From Thalassia testudinum (taxonomy: Eukaryota; Streptophyta; Magnoliopsida; Alismatales; Hydrocharitaceae): a stretch of 64,000 bases of DNA. Of this stretch, positions 24,401 through 35,917 are shown piece after piece. The stretch is from assembly GCA_037157565.1 (NCBI GenBank), contig JAZHRO010000012.1, positions 60,999,501 through 61,063,500 on the forward strand, in the 5' to 3' direction. A program made the position numbers and the translations under genes. Position 1 is the stretch's first letter, and each line of letters begins with the position of its first letter. Below the pieces are notes generated by a model, which saw only the letters and a list, made by a program, of their open reading frames with translations, was not told where the DNA came from and did not search any database.

Positions 24401-26267
24401 AATGTTACTAAGAAGTAAACGTTACTAAAAAAGTAAACGTTTAACACCATAACTATATCAATTCAACTAAATACAAATTGATATTAATATCACTATACAA
24501 ATAAATACAATCATATATTAACATTAATTTAATATTTCTTAACATCATTTTACTAATCTCCTAAGTAAATCAATCCTTAAACAATAAAATTTACTTATTT
24601 TACCATTTTATTTTACAATTTCATTATTTTTCTACTTATTTAATAAACTTATTTTCCTTTTTCAAACACAAGCTAAGTCTTCAATAATTTAAACACGACA
24701 ATATTATTTCGTACGATGGGGCACCTTTTCTTCCTCGACGGTGACGATTGCTTCAAAAGAGTTCACGAACATCTTTGCTTCCTTTGAAAACGATCGGGGA
24801 TATTTGATTGGTGGATTAATTAGATTTATGTGAAATTAAATATTTAATTTATCCCTTAATTTATCTTTCATTTACATTAGATTAAGTAAATCTAATTTAA
24901 ATTTAAATAATTATACTGTTTTTATAAAATAAATAAATTTAACTTACCGAAATATTTTAATTAATTAATTAATTAATTATATTATTTATTTATTTCTTTC
25001 TTATTTTTTTTATTTATTTTACAAACTTATTTTCCTTGTCAGAATTCAAGATCGGTAGGTGACGATCTGAGCGTACGTATTTCCGGCTGTTAAGGGTCCA
25101 GGCTTTTTTCCAATTTACAAACTTAAAATAAATGTTACCTCGCGACCACCTTTAGGTACAACAGATCGAGATCGAGACCCACCTGTGAAAGTTAATTACT
25201 CTTGAATCAGAAAACTTCAAATTATTGAACTGACACATCAGCCTATACGGAGGGACTTGCTACCTCAAAATCAATGCTGCCAATCGCACGTCTTCTCACA
25301 TCTTTGTTTGTGATCTAGAATTTCATCTGGGTAGATCAGAATTTTTTAGCAACCGTCATATGGCAATCTACGTAATTCCCATCAAAGTCACAGGCTCTCA
25401 CCCTTCGACTATGCTCCATTTTAACTTCTGTGAGTAAAAGATTTATTTATTTTAGCTGCAAATCTTACCTTGCGAATGGCCAAATTTTTTTTCGACGATT
25501 AAGATAAAGATTTGAATCCCGATCCATATTCAAAGCGATACAATTAACTCACCATTCTCGATGTTTCCTCAGCTGTGGTCGGCAAAGGCTTCCTCGCCCG
25601 CGACATGTCCTTCTACAACATGGCGGGGCCGGAGAAGCACCAGGCGGTGGCCCTCCGGAGCGGGGCGGACCTCTCCGCCTTCTACCGGTGCGCCTTCGTG
25701 GGCTACCAGGACACCCTCTACGTGCACTCCCTCCGCCAGTTCTACCGCGACTGCGAGGTCTACGGCACCGTGGACTTCGTCTTCGGGGACGCCGCCGCCG
25801 TCCTCCAGAGGTGCAACCTCTGGGCCCGGCGGCCCAACCCGAAGCAGAAGAACATCTTCACGGCGCAGGGGCGGAAGGACCCCAACCAGAACACCGGCAT
25901 CTCCCTCCAGGGCTGCAAGCTCGCGGCGGCCTCCGACCTCGTCCCGGTGCAGTCCGACTTCAGGACCTACCTGGGGAGGCCGTGGAAGGAGTACTCGAGG
26001 ACGGTGGTGATGCAGTCGCAGCTGGACGACGTCATCGACCCGGCGGGGTGGCTCGAGTGGGATGGGGATTTTGCGCTCGACACGCTATATTATGGGGAGT
26101 TCATGAACTTCGGGGCCGGGTCGGGCACGTCGGAGAGGGTGACGTGGAAGGGGTACAGGGTGATCACTAACGCCACCGAGGCGCTGGAGTTCGCGCCGGG
26201 GCCTTTCATACAGGCGGACGAGTGGTTGCCGGGGAGTATGGTGCCTTACATCTCCGGCTTCGTTTGA
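21497..26267 (+). CDS. Pectin methylesterase, type I (PMEI domain + pectinesterase), 2 exons
   Basis: The coding sequence joins 21497-22511 and 25573-26267 (569 residues). The donor GTGAGC and acceptor CTCAG split the codon after RSATV in phase 1 and rejoin perfectly. The enzyme removes methyl esters from cell-wall homogalacturonan. An N-terminal hydrophobic anchor (about 14-26) is followed by a PMEI-like inhibitor domain (about 55-210, with [12 protein letters not shown] and TCLDGF). RRLL (244-247) is the usual subtilase processing site that frees the mature enzyme. The catalytic domain shows GYFENVEV, Gln362 (KHQAVAL), GYQDT with acid/base Asp385, VDFVFG with nucleophile Asp406, Gln432 area (NIFTAQG), and LGRPW with Arg474 and Trp476. 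The residue after VDFVFG is Asp where Asn is common. Length and domains are complete, with no stops. Which family member it is cannot be told. Confidence 0.96.
24048..24679. mobile_element. MITE-like insertion in the pectinesterase intron
   Basis: The ends are imperfectly inverted (GACCTAATTTGGTTGG and, reading inward from the right, GACTTAGCTTGTGTTTG). TTCAA flanks both sides (24043-24047 and 24680-24684). The interior is AT-rich and non-coding, and its inner right part resembles the right part of the neighbouring insertion. Superfamily is uncertain: the ends recall Tourist-like elements but the 5-bp duplication does not. Confidence 0.5.
24798..25049. mobile_element. Possible second, related MITE-like insertion
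   Basis: It shares a TTGATTGGTGGATTA start (compare TTGGTTGGTAGGTTA at the first copy) and an AAACTTATTTTCCTTKTC block near the right end. GATCGG occurs just outside both ends (24792-24797, 25050-25055). Boundaries are tentative, since the flanking match is short and could be chance. Confidence 0.35.
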
Positions 26268-26526
26268 GTAGTACAGCTGCTACGTACCTTATAAATTAAT
26301 TAATATTGACCACGCTTGGATGTCGATGACGTACGAGTTTGAGATTTTAGCTGCTGATGCATGAGGAAGAGGTACGATGGTTGGGTGGTGGTGTCGACCG
26401 CTAGCTTTGTTACAGACGAAATATATATGTCTACTTTCTCAGCAATAAGAGGTGAAATGCGAGTTTGAGTTCTGACGCAATGTGAGCTCAATATTTGAGT
26501 TTCTGAGTTCGAAACGGGGTGGGAGT

Positions 26527-26532
26527 AATAAA
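26527..26532 (+). terminator. Candidate polyadenylation signal of the pectinesterase gene
   Basis: AATAAA lies 260 bases after the stop codon, a normal distance for a plant 3' UTR. No transcript evidence is available here. Confidence 0.5.
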
Positions 26533-26639
26533 ATGCGTGTTATGATATAGTTTGCAACGAGTACAACCTTACTCGTGTCCCTATTTATATATGTACGTAT
26601 GGATGTTAAAAGTTAGTGTCCATTATTTATTTTAAAAAA

Positions 26640-27060
26640 AAAGTAACTTAAGTACAATGCTGTCCATTATATCATTCAAAAAAAGCACCGCATCCCATTA
26701 CATGTGGAGCAATTAAAATATAATGCTTGAAGATGATGGGTTGAAAAGTTATTTTTTATTAGGAAAAAGATAAAAATACACAGGTTAAAATTTAAGGTAG
26801 ACATATGTGTTTTTGGTTTCCACATATAAGTGGAACATGATTTATGATTTTCCACCGGTGGAAAATGGAAAATCAAAGTATTAGTAGAAAATGAAAATAC
26901 ACTGATGTATTTTACCTATCTATCAGTGAAAAATTATTTTTCACCTGAAAAATGAATTTTCTGTTATGAAAATTAAATTTTCAATTGTGGAAAGTAATTT
27001 TTATAAGAGGAAAAACAAAATATACTGATTAAAATCATCAATTAAAAAGATATACTTTTT
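26640..27060. repeat. Cluster of short palindromes downstream of the pectinesterase gene
   Basis: A perfect 20-bp palindrome, ATTTTCCACCGGTGGAAAAT, is at 26847-26866. Others follow closely: an AAAATACA/TGTATTTT stem at about 26894-26913, GTGAAAAATTATTTTTCAC at 26926-26944, and GAAAATTAAATTTTC at about 26968-26982. The pattern TTTTC...GAAAA repeats through the block. No element ends were found, so the class is unknown. Confidence 0.7.
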
Positions 27061-27338
27061 TTAAATGCATATGTTCATCACTCTCACTGCATGGGTTGTA
27101 AAATATATCACACCATTCATTTCTTTACTTTTCGAAATGAGAGGACATATGTGCAAATAATTTTAGAGCAAGTACAAACAAAGTTGCTACCCATAAAAAA
27201 TAATGCTTTTTGCATACCACAACTCAAATAAAGAAGTTACACCAAACATCCATTTATAAGCAACGATTAGAGATGATATATACTCATTGAAGTATAGGTA
27301 GGAAAACATATTACTGTCATGCTCTCTTCCTTACCTAC

Positions 27339-27970
27339 TGATAAGAGGTAAAAAATATCCTCGAATCTAAAACTCTGCGAAAGACCCGAAAAGAAGGATC
27401 CGACCCAGAAAGACTTCGATATAGGCGGGCTTGGGGATCCAACCCACCTACATCCAAGAAAAGTCTTCTAGGAGGATGGACCCGAGAACCCAACCTGCTT
27501 GCACCTGGAAAAACCCAAGTACACCCAAACTCAAAGGATCCTATCTGTTAAAAGAAACGACGAGAGTACAGCAAGGGCATGCCCTTTATAAATGCTGACA
27601 TGGTCGCTGCAATTAATAATCTGACAGCATACGAACCTTGTCAGACGACATATAAAATATTTGCTTAGAAAATCTTGCTGGAGGCCTAACTACAACACTA
27701 TAAATAGCGGAGAGAGGTTCTCGAGGCCCTCCCCCAAGCAACATGAGAGAGGAATAGAAGGATTGTAAAACCTTATAATTCTGCAAGTTCTAGTGCATAG
27801 TTGGGAGCTCCATCCTCCCCCTAGACGTACACCCCTTGTGGTGGAACTGAGTAATCAATACTTGTGCCCATTGTGCGATTGCTGGAATCTTTGGATCAGA
27901 CCCTCCAGTCACGTAGAACGTCCGATCGTTCTTATTCTTGAGTTGGACACTCTGAATCACGGGGGTTCCA
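27339..27970 (+). repeat. 5' LTR of the Tat-type element
   Basis: It begins TGATAAGAGG at 27339 and ends TTCCA at 27970, five bases before the primer site. A TATAAATA box (27699-27706) is followed by a GGAGAGAGG leader-like stretch. The right edge is well supported by the primer site, but the left edge rests on the TG start alone because the second LTR is not in the window. Confidence 0.65.
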
Positions 27971-27975
27971 AACAA

Positions 27976-27992
27976 TTGACACCGTCTGTGAC
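27976..27992 (+). promoter_or_regulatory. Primer binding site of the Tat-type element (mutated)
   Basis: TTGACACCGTCTGTGAC differs by G-to-A type changes from the TTGGCGCCGTCTGTGG sequence usual at this place in Tat elements. It separates LTR from gag. Confidence 0.6.
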
Positions 27993-28039
27993 AAACAATT
28001 ATCAGTCGATAATGTTTCCTCACTCGCGAAGTTCTCTCG

Positions 28040-29779
28040 ATGGCTCACACGACTCGCAACTCCTCCCGTGATGACCCCGAGAAAGTGTTCGCTCAGGCTA
28101 AGTCTAGCATGTCAGTGTCTAAGAGACGCCCCTCGCCGGCCAACCCAAGTATGGAGAAGCAAGGAGTCCACAACCAGCTGCCGGAGGACCATGATTACGA
28201 CCTTCTTTCGGAGTTACAGGAGAGGGAGGGCAGTTTCAGGAAAAGCTGGCGGCTCTGAGGGCTGAGGAAATCTTAGTCACAAAGAAACTCCTGGAGATCA
28301 GACAGATTCGGGAGTTCGGCCAACCCTCACCAGGGGAGCCCCGCCAGCCAAGCCTCGAAGATGAGCAATTGAGGACAAGAATGCCCACCTGCGCGAACAA
28401 CTCAAGAAGCTAAAGCGAGTGCTTAGTAGCCAGAAGGGCGAAGCTCCTCATGAGACACCAAAAGCTCCTCGCCTATCATTCTTGGAAGAGATCTTGGGGG
28501 CTCAACCCACGATGACCAACAATAGGGGTTCGATTCCCGAGATTGTCCGCCAGGTCACCAGCGCAATGCAGGGCATACGCCCCTGCGCCTATGTCACCAC
28601 CTGCCCCTTCACCGAGGAGGTCTTGACAGCCCCCCTTGCCCGAGAGATTCAAGCAGCTCGTCATGGCCCCATATGACGTGATGACAGACCCCAACAACTT
28701 CGTTGGGAGTTACCGCCAAATGATGTTGGTGTAGGCTGCCTCGACAGAGTACTCTGCAGGGTATTCCCTCTTATCTGTCCCACATGGCCCATGAGTGATT
28801 CAACAAATTGCCAATCGGGCAAATCGCATGCTTCCAGGAATTGGCAGACAAGAGCTGAAGAAGCCCTGCCAAAAGTACTGCACTGGGCAAATCACCTGCT
28901 TTGTTGGGCAGCAGAGCATCAGAGATAACCCCGAAAGGCTGTCAGAAGTGCGGCAGCAGAAGAATGAATCTTTGCAATCGTATATAGACCAATTTAAGGT
29001 CCATACTTCAAGTGCGAGTAGCCTCATGATGCCATCGCCATCCAATACTTTAAGTCAGGACTCCTGACTAAGAGCTTTCAATATGATATTGATGACATCC
29101 CGCCTAAGGATATGGCGAAGCTCTGGGATCGAGCCCCAAGGTTAGCGGAGCAGGATGACTCTTTCTGCTCTCGCAACCTGCTGGCAGAGGGGCATGAAGA
29201 TAATGCTAGCCCAATCTAGGAAAAGGAGGCCCCGAGGGAATCCGCCCTATCTACATTCGTGGAAGCAGCCGCTTCAACAAGGGCAAGGCTAGATTCCCGG
29301 AGCGGAGTGATCGGCCAAGCAAGGGCCGAAACAATGGACCCTGCCAACCCAGGCAAGATTATTTCAAAGAATACACATCCGTGGCCGTGAACCAGGCGGA
29401 CGTGTTGGCGGAGGTTTGGTCTATGAACAAAGACTTGCTATCCCCGCCCAAGCTAATGAAAAAGAGGGCTAACTTTGGTCCCTATTGTAAGTATCACAAG
29501 GCCCGGGGCCACGCCATCGAAGATTGCCGTGATTTACGTGACCAGATCGAGTTTCAGATCTGCCACGGGAACCTGGCCCACTTCATTAGGCAGAGCGAAG
29601 GCCAGGATAAGGGCAAGGGGCCCATGAAGAGCCCAGAAGACTACCACAAGGAGATCCTTCAACATCTCCCTGGGATCAACATAATACTTGTCGAAGGTCC
29701 AGAGCCCAACAATGCCTTGGCCCGCCACCTTGAGCAGGCAGTATCCCCCTTGCTCTCACCAACCGAGTACCACCGCTGA
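28040..29779 (+). pseudogene. Tat-type gag, broken
   Basis: The likely start is the ATG at 28040 (MAHTTRNSSRDDPEKVF). A frameshift after about 28250 is followed by recognisable gag blocks in other frames: CPFTEEVLTAPLARE (about 28600), LRWELPP..., SLQSYIDQFKV, IQYFKSG...SFQYDID (about 29030-29090). A zinc-binding region, YCKYHKARGHAIEDCRDLRDQIE, ends it near 29560 in the clean frame 29381-29779. Multiple stops and indels make it non-functional. Confidence 0.8.
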
Positions 29780-31091
29780 GTCTTGGCAGCCGTCTCGAGT
29801 GCACCCCAGAGCGCTTGCCATCCGCCTCTTGAAGGAGAAGAGGTCGAAGTAATTTTCGGCGTCAACGCCACCCTGAGGCAACAGTCCAGCCTTTCTGGGT
29901 GGCCAGCTTACAGCACTTTCCCTACCCACTAGTGGGGTGAGGGAGGTCCCGTCAGGCAGGCGGCCTCCCAATTGTTTGTCTCCCTCCCAAGTTTGGCAAA
30001 ACATACCGATCCACTGTTGGTAACGCTCCTACTGGTAGGGCGACAGTAGCCCCGGCTCCTCGCGAACGAAGGAAGCGCCGTGGACGTCCTCTTTCTCAAA
30101 ACCCTACACCATCTGGGTTTCACAGAAGAGCATCTCTCCCCTTTGGTTCACTCGATTGTAAGATTCGGTAATTACAAAGCGATGCCGAAAGGAGAGATTA
30201 GCCTCCCCTTGCCTGTTTGTGATGGAGAGAGGCACCTCAACCGGATGACAACATTCGTAGTAGCTGGGTTGACGGCAGCATTCGACAGCATCCTCGGCTG
30301 GCCCACTACCCATGCCTTTCGATTGATCCCCTCATCATACTTCCAATTTATGCTTTTCCAGTCTCTACATGGAGTGGGGATAGTGCACGAGGATCAGTTG
30401 GTCGGGTGTGAGCTCCTCAAAATTGAGCTGGAGCGGTCCTTGGAGACGAAGCCCCCCAAGTCACGAAAATGGGGGAAGAAAAGAAACCAAGTCTAGGTGA
30501 TCCAGTAGGAGGCCATCCCAGCTGATCAGTCGACGACTTTGGGACTATAGCCAGGCTCTTCACCCATAGCTTTATAAATCTATCCTGATGACACTACCAA
30601 GGTTGTCCGAGTCGGAGCGGACCTTTCACTCTCCAAGGTACAAGAGTTGCTACTCCTGCTCCGGGCTAATGTGGACGTTTTCGCCTGGTCCGCTAACGAC
30701 CTGCACGGGATAAACCCATGCCTGATTCAGCATCACTTGAATATCTAGGCAGGTACTCATACAGTCAAGTAGGCGCACAGGCATAAGTTAGCAAAACTGT
30801 GGTAGGCGACCGAGGTTGAAGTTCAGAAACTCCTGGAAGTAGGACTCATCGAAGAATCCCGGTACCCGGCATGGCTCTTGAATGTGGTAATGGTGAAGAA
30901 GGCCAAAAGGCAGTGGTGCATGTGCATTGACTTCACAAACCTGAATGAAGCCTGCCCAAAGGACGAGTTCCCCCTACCAAAGGTGGACTCCTATAGTGGA
31001 CAATCCCACATGTCCTTCCTAGACGCCTACAGCGAGTACCACCAGATCAACCTTGGTAGGAGGTGTGAGGCCATCATTAGCCATAACTAAC
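29780..31091 (+). pseudogene. Tat-type protease and first part of reverse transcriptase, broken
   Basis: The protease is read in 30020-30495: the active-site block usually ending GSSxD appears as NEGSAVDVLF (so the expected Asp is changed), then ILGWPTTHAFR. RT starts about 30790 with EVQKLLEVGLIEESRYPAWL, then VMVKKAKRQWCMCIDFTNLNEACPKDEFPLP and FLDAYSEYHQI (first catalytic Asp kept). The reading stops at about 31088, where the family T LTR begins, and roughly 30 residues of RT are missing between this piece and the next (38879 onward). Confidence 0.85.
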
Positions 31092-33863
31092 TGTTTACGT
31101 GCTAAATCGATGTTTTAAAAGTCGTTGTGTTGTAGTATAGTTGAAAATAGCGCATCAACAAATACAATTTATAACTTGAATTGAAGTCCGAGGTCGAACA
31201 CAGGGAGAAAATATGGAATTCACGCACTAATCTCAACAAATAATATAAATAAGCACAATTAACTACTTAAAACTAATATGCAATGTATAATGTGAGTATA
31301 TGAGAAGGTAAAAAGAATTCTAGACAAAATAATGGTGATTTGGATCACCAATTACTCAATATAGATATATATGCATCAAGTTAAATAATGCTACAGTGCC
31401 GTCAATCAACCAAGTTAGGTACTCAAATATATCAATAGCACCCACTGCAGTACCCAAGTTAGACGTCGAATTAAGTCATCAGAAGACTTAAATGTTTAGC
31501 CTCTACAGTTCTTTTCTTTCTTTCCTTTTCTCGTTCTTCTTTCTTCTTCTACCTTCTTCTTCTACAGTCCTCCTCTTCTTCTGCCTTTCTTCTTCCTTCT
31601 TCTACAGTCCTCTTCAATCTCTTCTTCTCTTCTCCAAGCACAGGGAAAAGGGCTCGAATTTTGGTTAAGTGTTAACCAATGCACAGAAGAACAAAACCCC
31701 TCTTCCCCCACTCTCTCTCTTTCTCTCCTTTCCTTCCTCAGCTCTCTTCAATGTCCTGGCATAATCAGGTAATCGGGCATGAACGCACCCGGGACCAGGC
31801 CTACGGGCATGGGTTGCAGTCGAGGTGTAAGTATAGATTAGGCGAGTTAGGCGAGTCGGAGCCAGGCCCGCGTGGAGTAGTGTCACGGGTGAGGCGTGTG
31901 GGGTGTGCAGGGACCTCACCCTCGGTGTTACTTGAGGCAGTAAGCTGATGCAAGGAATTCAATTTATCCACTGCAGGTGGCGCTATGCTCCACGAGGTGG
32001 GGCTAAATTCCACAGCCCTTTCGCATGTTAGCTACAGATGAAGCCTCATCCAATTGAGGTAGCTATTGAGGTTGAAGCCTACAATCAAAGGCCTGGGAAG
32101 ATGTCTGGAAAGACTCAGCGCAACCTGGAGGTGGAGCCTAGGGCTCGCGATGCTTGGAGCTCGAAGAACGAAGTCAACAATGGTAGAAGTGGTGGAGCTC
32201 CGGCAAGGACATCTGCAAACAAAAACACGACCTTGTGGCCAAGTTAAAATACTTCAGGACCTTCGCCAGACCACGGCGAATGTGTGGGTGGCGGTGGCGT
32301 CCCGTAAGAGGTCGTGGGTGAGTGTGGCGAAGGCGGATTAGGTCGAAGAATAGTCGGTCGTTCATTGGGGTGTTAGGATGAGTAATAAGAGGGGAGATGT
32401 TAGGGCTTTTGTGCGAGTGTATGTGGTAGAGGTCACGGGCTTGTTGGCTAGGTGGATGGAGGTGCGTAGCGGTGGAAACACCTCGCCGGAGTGGTCGCCG
32501 GAGATGAGGATGAAGGCGGCTTGCATAGGCGTCGAGGGATGTTTTTGGGTTTTAGGATATGAGAGTTAACCAAGGAAACTAATGAGACTAATCTAGCCCT
32601 AAACTAACAAACGAAAGGAAGGAATTGGCACCAACGCTGGAAGGCCGATGTCGTGGAAGAAGGTGCTCCGGTGAGGGTAGGATGGTGAAGACGACAGAGG
32701 GAGAGGTGTTGGCTGGTACGACCCGACGCGGAGGAAGATAAGGAAGATGAATCCACTGCCAGTATTGCGGATGAACGACGAGGGAGGTCGAAGAAGATCA
32801 TCGGACGTCGAGGAGCTATTCGACCGAAGTGGAGGGAGGAATTGAGGGTTTTCCGACAAAATTCGAGCGTAGAGTGGATGGACAAAATAAGGGGATCCTT
32901 GTATAGGCCCCAGGGAGTTGGTTTAGCTTGGGAATCAAGCTTTGCGAGCTTGGAAAGCTCGCCGGAGTTGGAAACTCATAACATGCCCAAATCTCTCATG
33001 TGTTTGCATGAATGATTGGGAAGGTTATGGAGATTGAAACTTGATTCGTTGGAGAGAGAACTTTTCAAGGAATCTCTTTTTCAATTTTGGAAGGGATTCA
33101 TTGATTAGAGAAGGAGTTCTCTTTAATCAAAGGTTTCCAGAGAAGGATTTTTCTGCGATAATGGCAGAGGGACCTATTTGCAAAGAGTGATGACAAAGAT
33201 AGGGGCCTATTTATAAGGAATTCAAAAGTTAGGGGCATGTGTGTGAGAGGAAAGATTCAGACTGGACCAAATTGCAAACTAGGTCAAGACAATCTCTAAT
33301 TGAGCCCAAATTTTGGTACAAACCTAATTTGGAATCAAGGAAAATAATGGTGAAGTTAGATTTAGTTTTTGACCAATTTTAACTGGATAATTTATGCAAA
33401 AACCCAAATTAGGGCAACTATATGTCTGAGACTTAGTTTCAGGTCAAAATGGGTTTTGATGGTCAAATTGAAGGTACCAAATCCTAAAGAATATTTTTAT
33501 ATGATTTTTAGAGGGTTGATGTGGATTTTATACTGACCAGAACCTCAGTGGATTAAGCGGATCTGTTTTTAGGGTTTTAGATGTCATTTAATTCTTGAAA
33601 TGCGTGAAAATCCTTTTCTGTCTATATGGAACTACTTGTTAGATATTTATGACCATTTGACCTTTAATTAAACCCTAAGAAATCCTGTGATTGTTCTGCA
33701 ATTGGGATATGATGTTAAAACTATAGTTTTACCCCTATTTTACTGTATTTCACTCAGAATGGATTTGCAGTGAATTATGATCCTTTGGCTGTTATGTAGA
33801 AGTATTTAATACTTGATTATGACTAATTAAAGTAATATATGGCTGATGATGACGTTATCATCA
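31092..33863 (-). repeat. Family T LTR, minus orientation (3' LTR), about 2.8 kb
   Basis: On the minus strand it starts TGATGATAACGTCATCATC at 33863 and ends near 31092. Family marks shared with 47028-49913 and 57893-62785 are a TGA(T/G)G start followed by CTCATCAT, a ...GTCGTTGT(G)...GTATA end, and a direct 'TTCGACCTC(G/A)G' block close to the end. It has a pyrimidine-rich tract at about 31505-31640 (purine-rich in its own sense). The outer edge could be a few tens of bases further left. Confidence 0.75.
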
Positions 33864-33876
33864 TACCCCCATGCTT
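33864..33876 (-). promoter_or_regulatory. Polypurine tract of the minus-strand family T element
   Basis: The minus strand reads AAGCATGGGGGTA immediately before the LTR start at 33863. The same AGCATGGGGGTA precedes the 3' LTR of the Athila-like element at 52971, which links family T to the Athila side of Ty3/gypsy. Confidence 0.8.
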
Positions 33877-35917
33877 AACTTTTGTTAGTCCCTTTGCAAA
33901 ATCTCATGGAATTAACTCAAATTCTAGACCATATCCTTTTATGCTCAGAACTCTAATATGCGCTTTCTTTTATAGATTAGATCAAAATGCTAATAATAGG
34001 CCTAGAGGTAGTCAAGTACCAACCAAGATCCGAACCTGACCAGCTTTAGCCTCAGTCTGCCGCGGAGGTTTCTAAGGCCCACAAGAACTAACCTAAGGTT
34101 CGTTGAACTCCACGGTTAAAGCACCAGTGCTTAAAACATGTTTAGTCGAGGTTCAGTTTGCAGTGTGTTTTTGTAAGGGTGAGATAAAAGAATTTTTTGC
34201 ATTTTTTGGAGAGTTTTTTTCTCTCTTTTTCTTCTTTATTTCTAGTTTCGGATTGGCTTTCTGTATCAGATTCCTAGCTCCCACCATCAATCCTTGCAGG
34301 GTCCCTAGCTTTTGATGCTTCGAGATAGCACTGCCCATGGTAACCCCTAGAACCCTAGCTTTTGACACTTCGAGATAGTACCATCCATGGCGTTCTGTAG
34401 CTAAATTCAGGCCCTGGCGATCGACATTTCGGGATAATCTCGCCCGTGGCACCTGAATCAACACAAAATGCTTACGTGCCCCTAGTAGGCTATTTATATA
34501 TCCAAGGAGACAAGCACCGAGTAGACAATATGTTATTGTGCATCTTCGAGGGGAATTTCCCGCCTCTTCGTGCCAGGAACTCATCCAAATCAACTTGTGT
34601 TGATAAGCCTCTCCTAATCTAGGTAGCCTTTTCAGAACAAAATTAACGTATTTCCATGATTTTGATTATTAAGCGCACTGAACCAGACTGTGTGTGGATT
34701 AGGGTACTTAGGTTACCGAGTCCCGTAAACCAGAGGTTAGTTAACGAGGTCGAATAATCCTTAAGGCTTAGACCTAATACTTAAGCTTCGCATTTTCCTT
34801 AATCTCTTAAGGATTATCCAGATCTTAACGGATACTTGAATTTTTAAGCCTAAACAAGTCCAAGAGACCTAAGATTAGCACTTATACTAATCTTCGTGTT
34901 TCTGTAACACTTTTGATTTTATTTCTTTCCTTTGATTTGATCTAGAACTTAAATAGATTCCATAATCTTTTACTAATGACTAACTCTTTTTATTTCAAAT
35001 TGTTGCTCCTTTTTTATATTTAAATCACCTCTTCCTCCTCTCAAGAATGATATGCATTTAAATTTTTTCAAAATTTCCTCCCCTTTCTCCAATTCTTTTT
35101 TTCCTTTTCTATTTTATTATTTTATTATTTTTTGGAATATGTATTTTTTTGTGAGAATCCTTCAGAAGTTCGAATTTTTATGTGTTTGCACTTTAACACC
35201 TCCCCATGCCTAAGTTTTGCAATGTCCTTATTGTAAACCGAAGGTATGAAATTAGTTTGGGTTCAGGGATTAGAACAGGATAATCGGGTGGGCGAATGGG
35301 TCGGGATGACAGTTGTAGATGATTTCAAGCTTTGGTATGAGTACTAAAGGTGGAGTCGACTGTTCTAAAAACTGAACTTAGAGTGCAATAGACGTGAAGT
35401 ACAAAAGGATAATCAGAAGGATCTTGGATTTTTCAAATGATGGGTTGCCTCCCGTTAAGTGCTAAATTCAATGCCTTCAGCCAAGTAGAAAATGGTGTGG
35501 AGTGTTTAAATCAAACAAATTTTGTAGAACAAGCACCTTGATTAATAACCTGGTTGGTCCAACCAGGTGCTTGTTCAAGTCAACAGGCTGATGATGTAGC
35601 CCAAACCCAATCAATCTGGTGGGTTCATAGATGTGAATCAGTAGATGTGGAACTCACCAGGTATTCTATGACTCAAATAGATGTGGAACTATGAAACTAG
35701 GGTTTGGCTGAGTCCAATCAGCCTGGTCAGAGTAGGGATCCTCAAAAGAGAATGGATCTATGAAGGATGTGAGGTTCCTACGAGGGTGATCAGAGAAAGA
35801 CGGCATGTAATTTGCAGTCTGATCGATATCTGATACCCGATTAAAAGATGGAGGAGAATCATTTGCAACCGACTCTTCAAGAGGAGAATCAGAGTAAAAA
35901 TTGATTCCGGTTGTGTG
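33877..35917 (-). other. 3' interior of the family T element, non-coding
   Basis: No coding region is supported. A GGGAGGCAACCC-type motif on the minus strand (about 35440-35470, read with GCACTTAAC) is one I associate with the region upstream of the 3' LTR in Athila-like elements, and it supports a minus-strand element. A compound hairpin lies at 35527-35576. Confidence 0.5.
35527..35576. repeat. Compound inverted repeat (hairpin within hairpin)
   Basis: GAACAAGCACCT (35527-35538) pairs perfectly with AGGTGCTTGTTC (35565-35576). Inside lies a second palindrome, ACCTGGTTGG-T-CCAACCAGGT (35548-35568), perfect apart from the central base. The two stems overlap, so they are alternative folds. 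Confidence 0.8.

Larger units (their letters stand above)
22512..25572 (+). other. 3061-bp intron of the pectinesterase gene
   Basis: This is AT-rich and much longer than the few hundred bases common at this conserved intron position. It contains two related MITE-like insertions (24048-24679 and about 24798-25049), a (TTAA)n-like run at about 24957-24980, and a local duplication of AAACTTGYTATCRGTATGATCT at about 23521 and 23603. The rest has no coding signal I can support. Confidence 0.85.

Noticed and set aside
25561..26170. Alternative plus-strand frames over pectinesterase exon 2
   Set aside because: They are Arg/Pro/Ser-rich shadows of the true frame, which carries all catalytic motifs.
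31054..31091. Placing the family T LTR edge at TGGTAGG (31054), and likewise at 57871
   Set aside because: At 31054 the Tat RT reading appears to continue to about 31088. At 57871 the antisense ORF and the GCTAC duplication place the edge at 57893.
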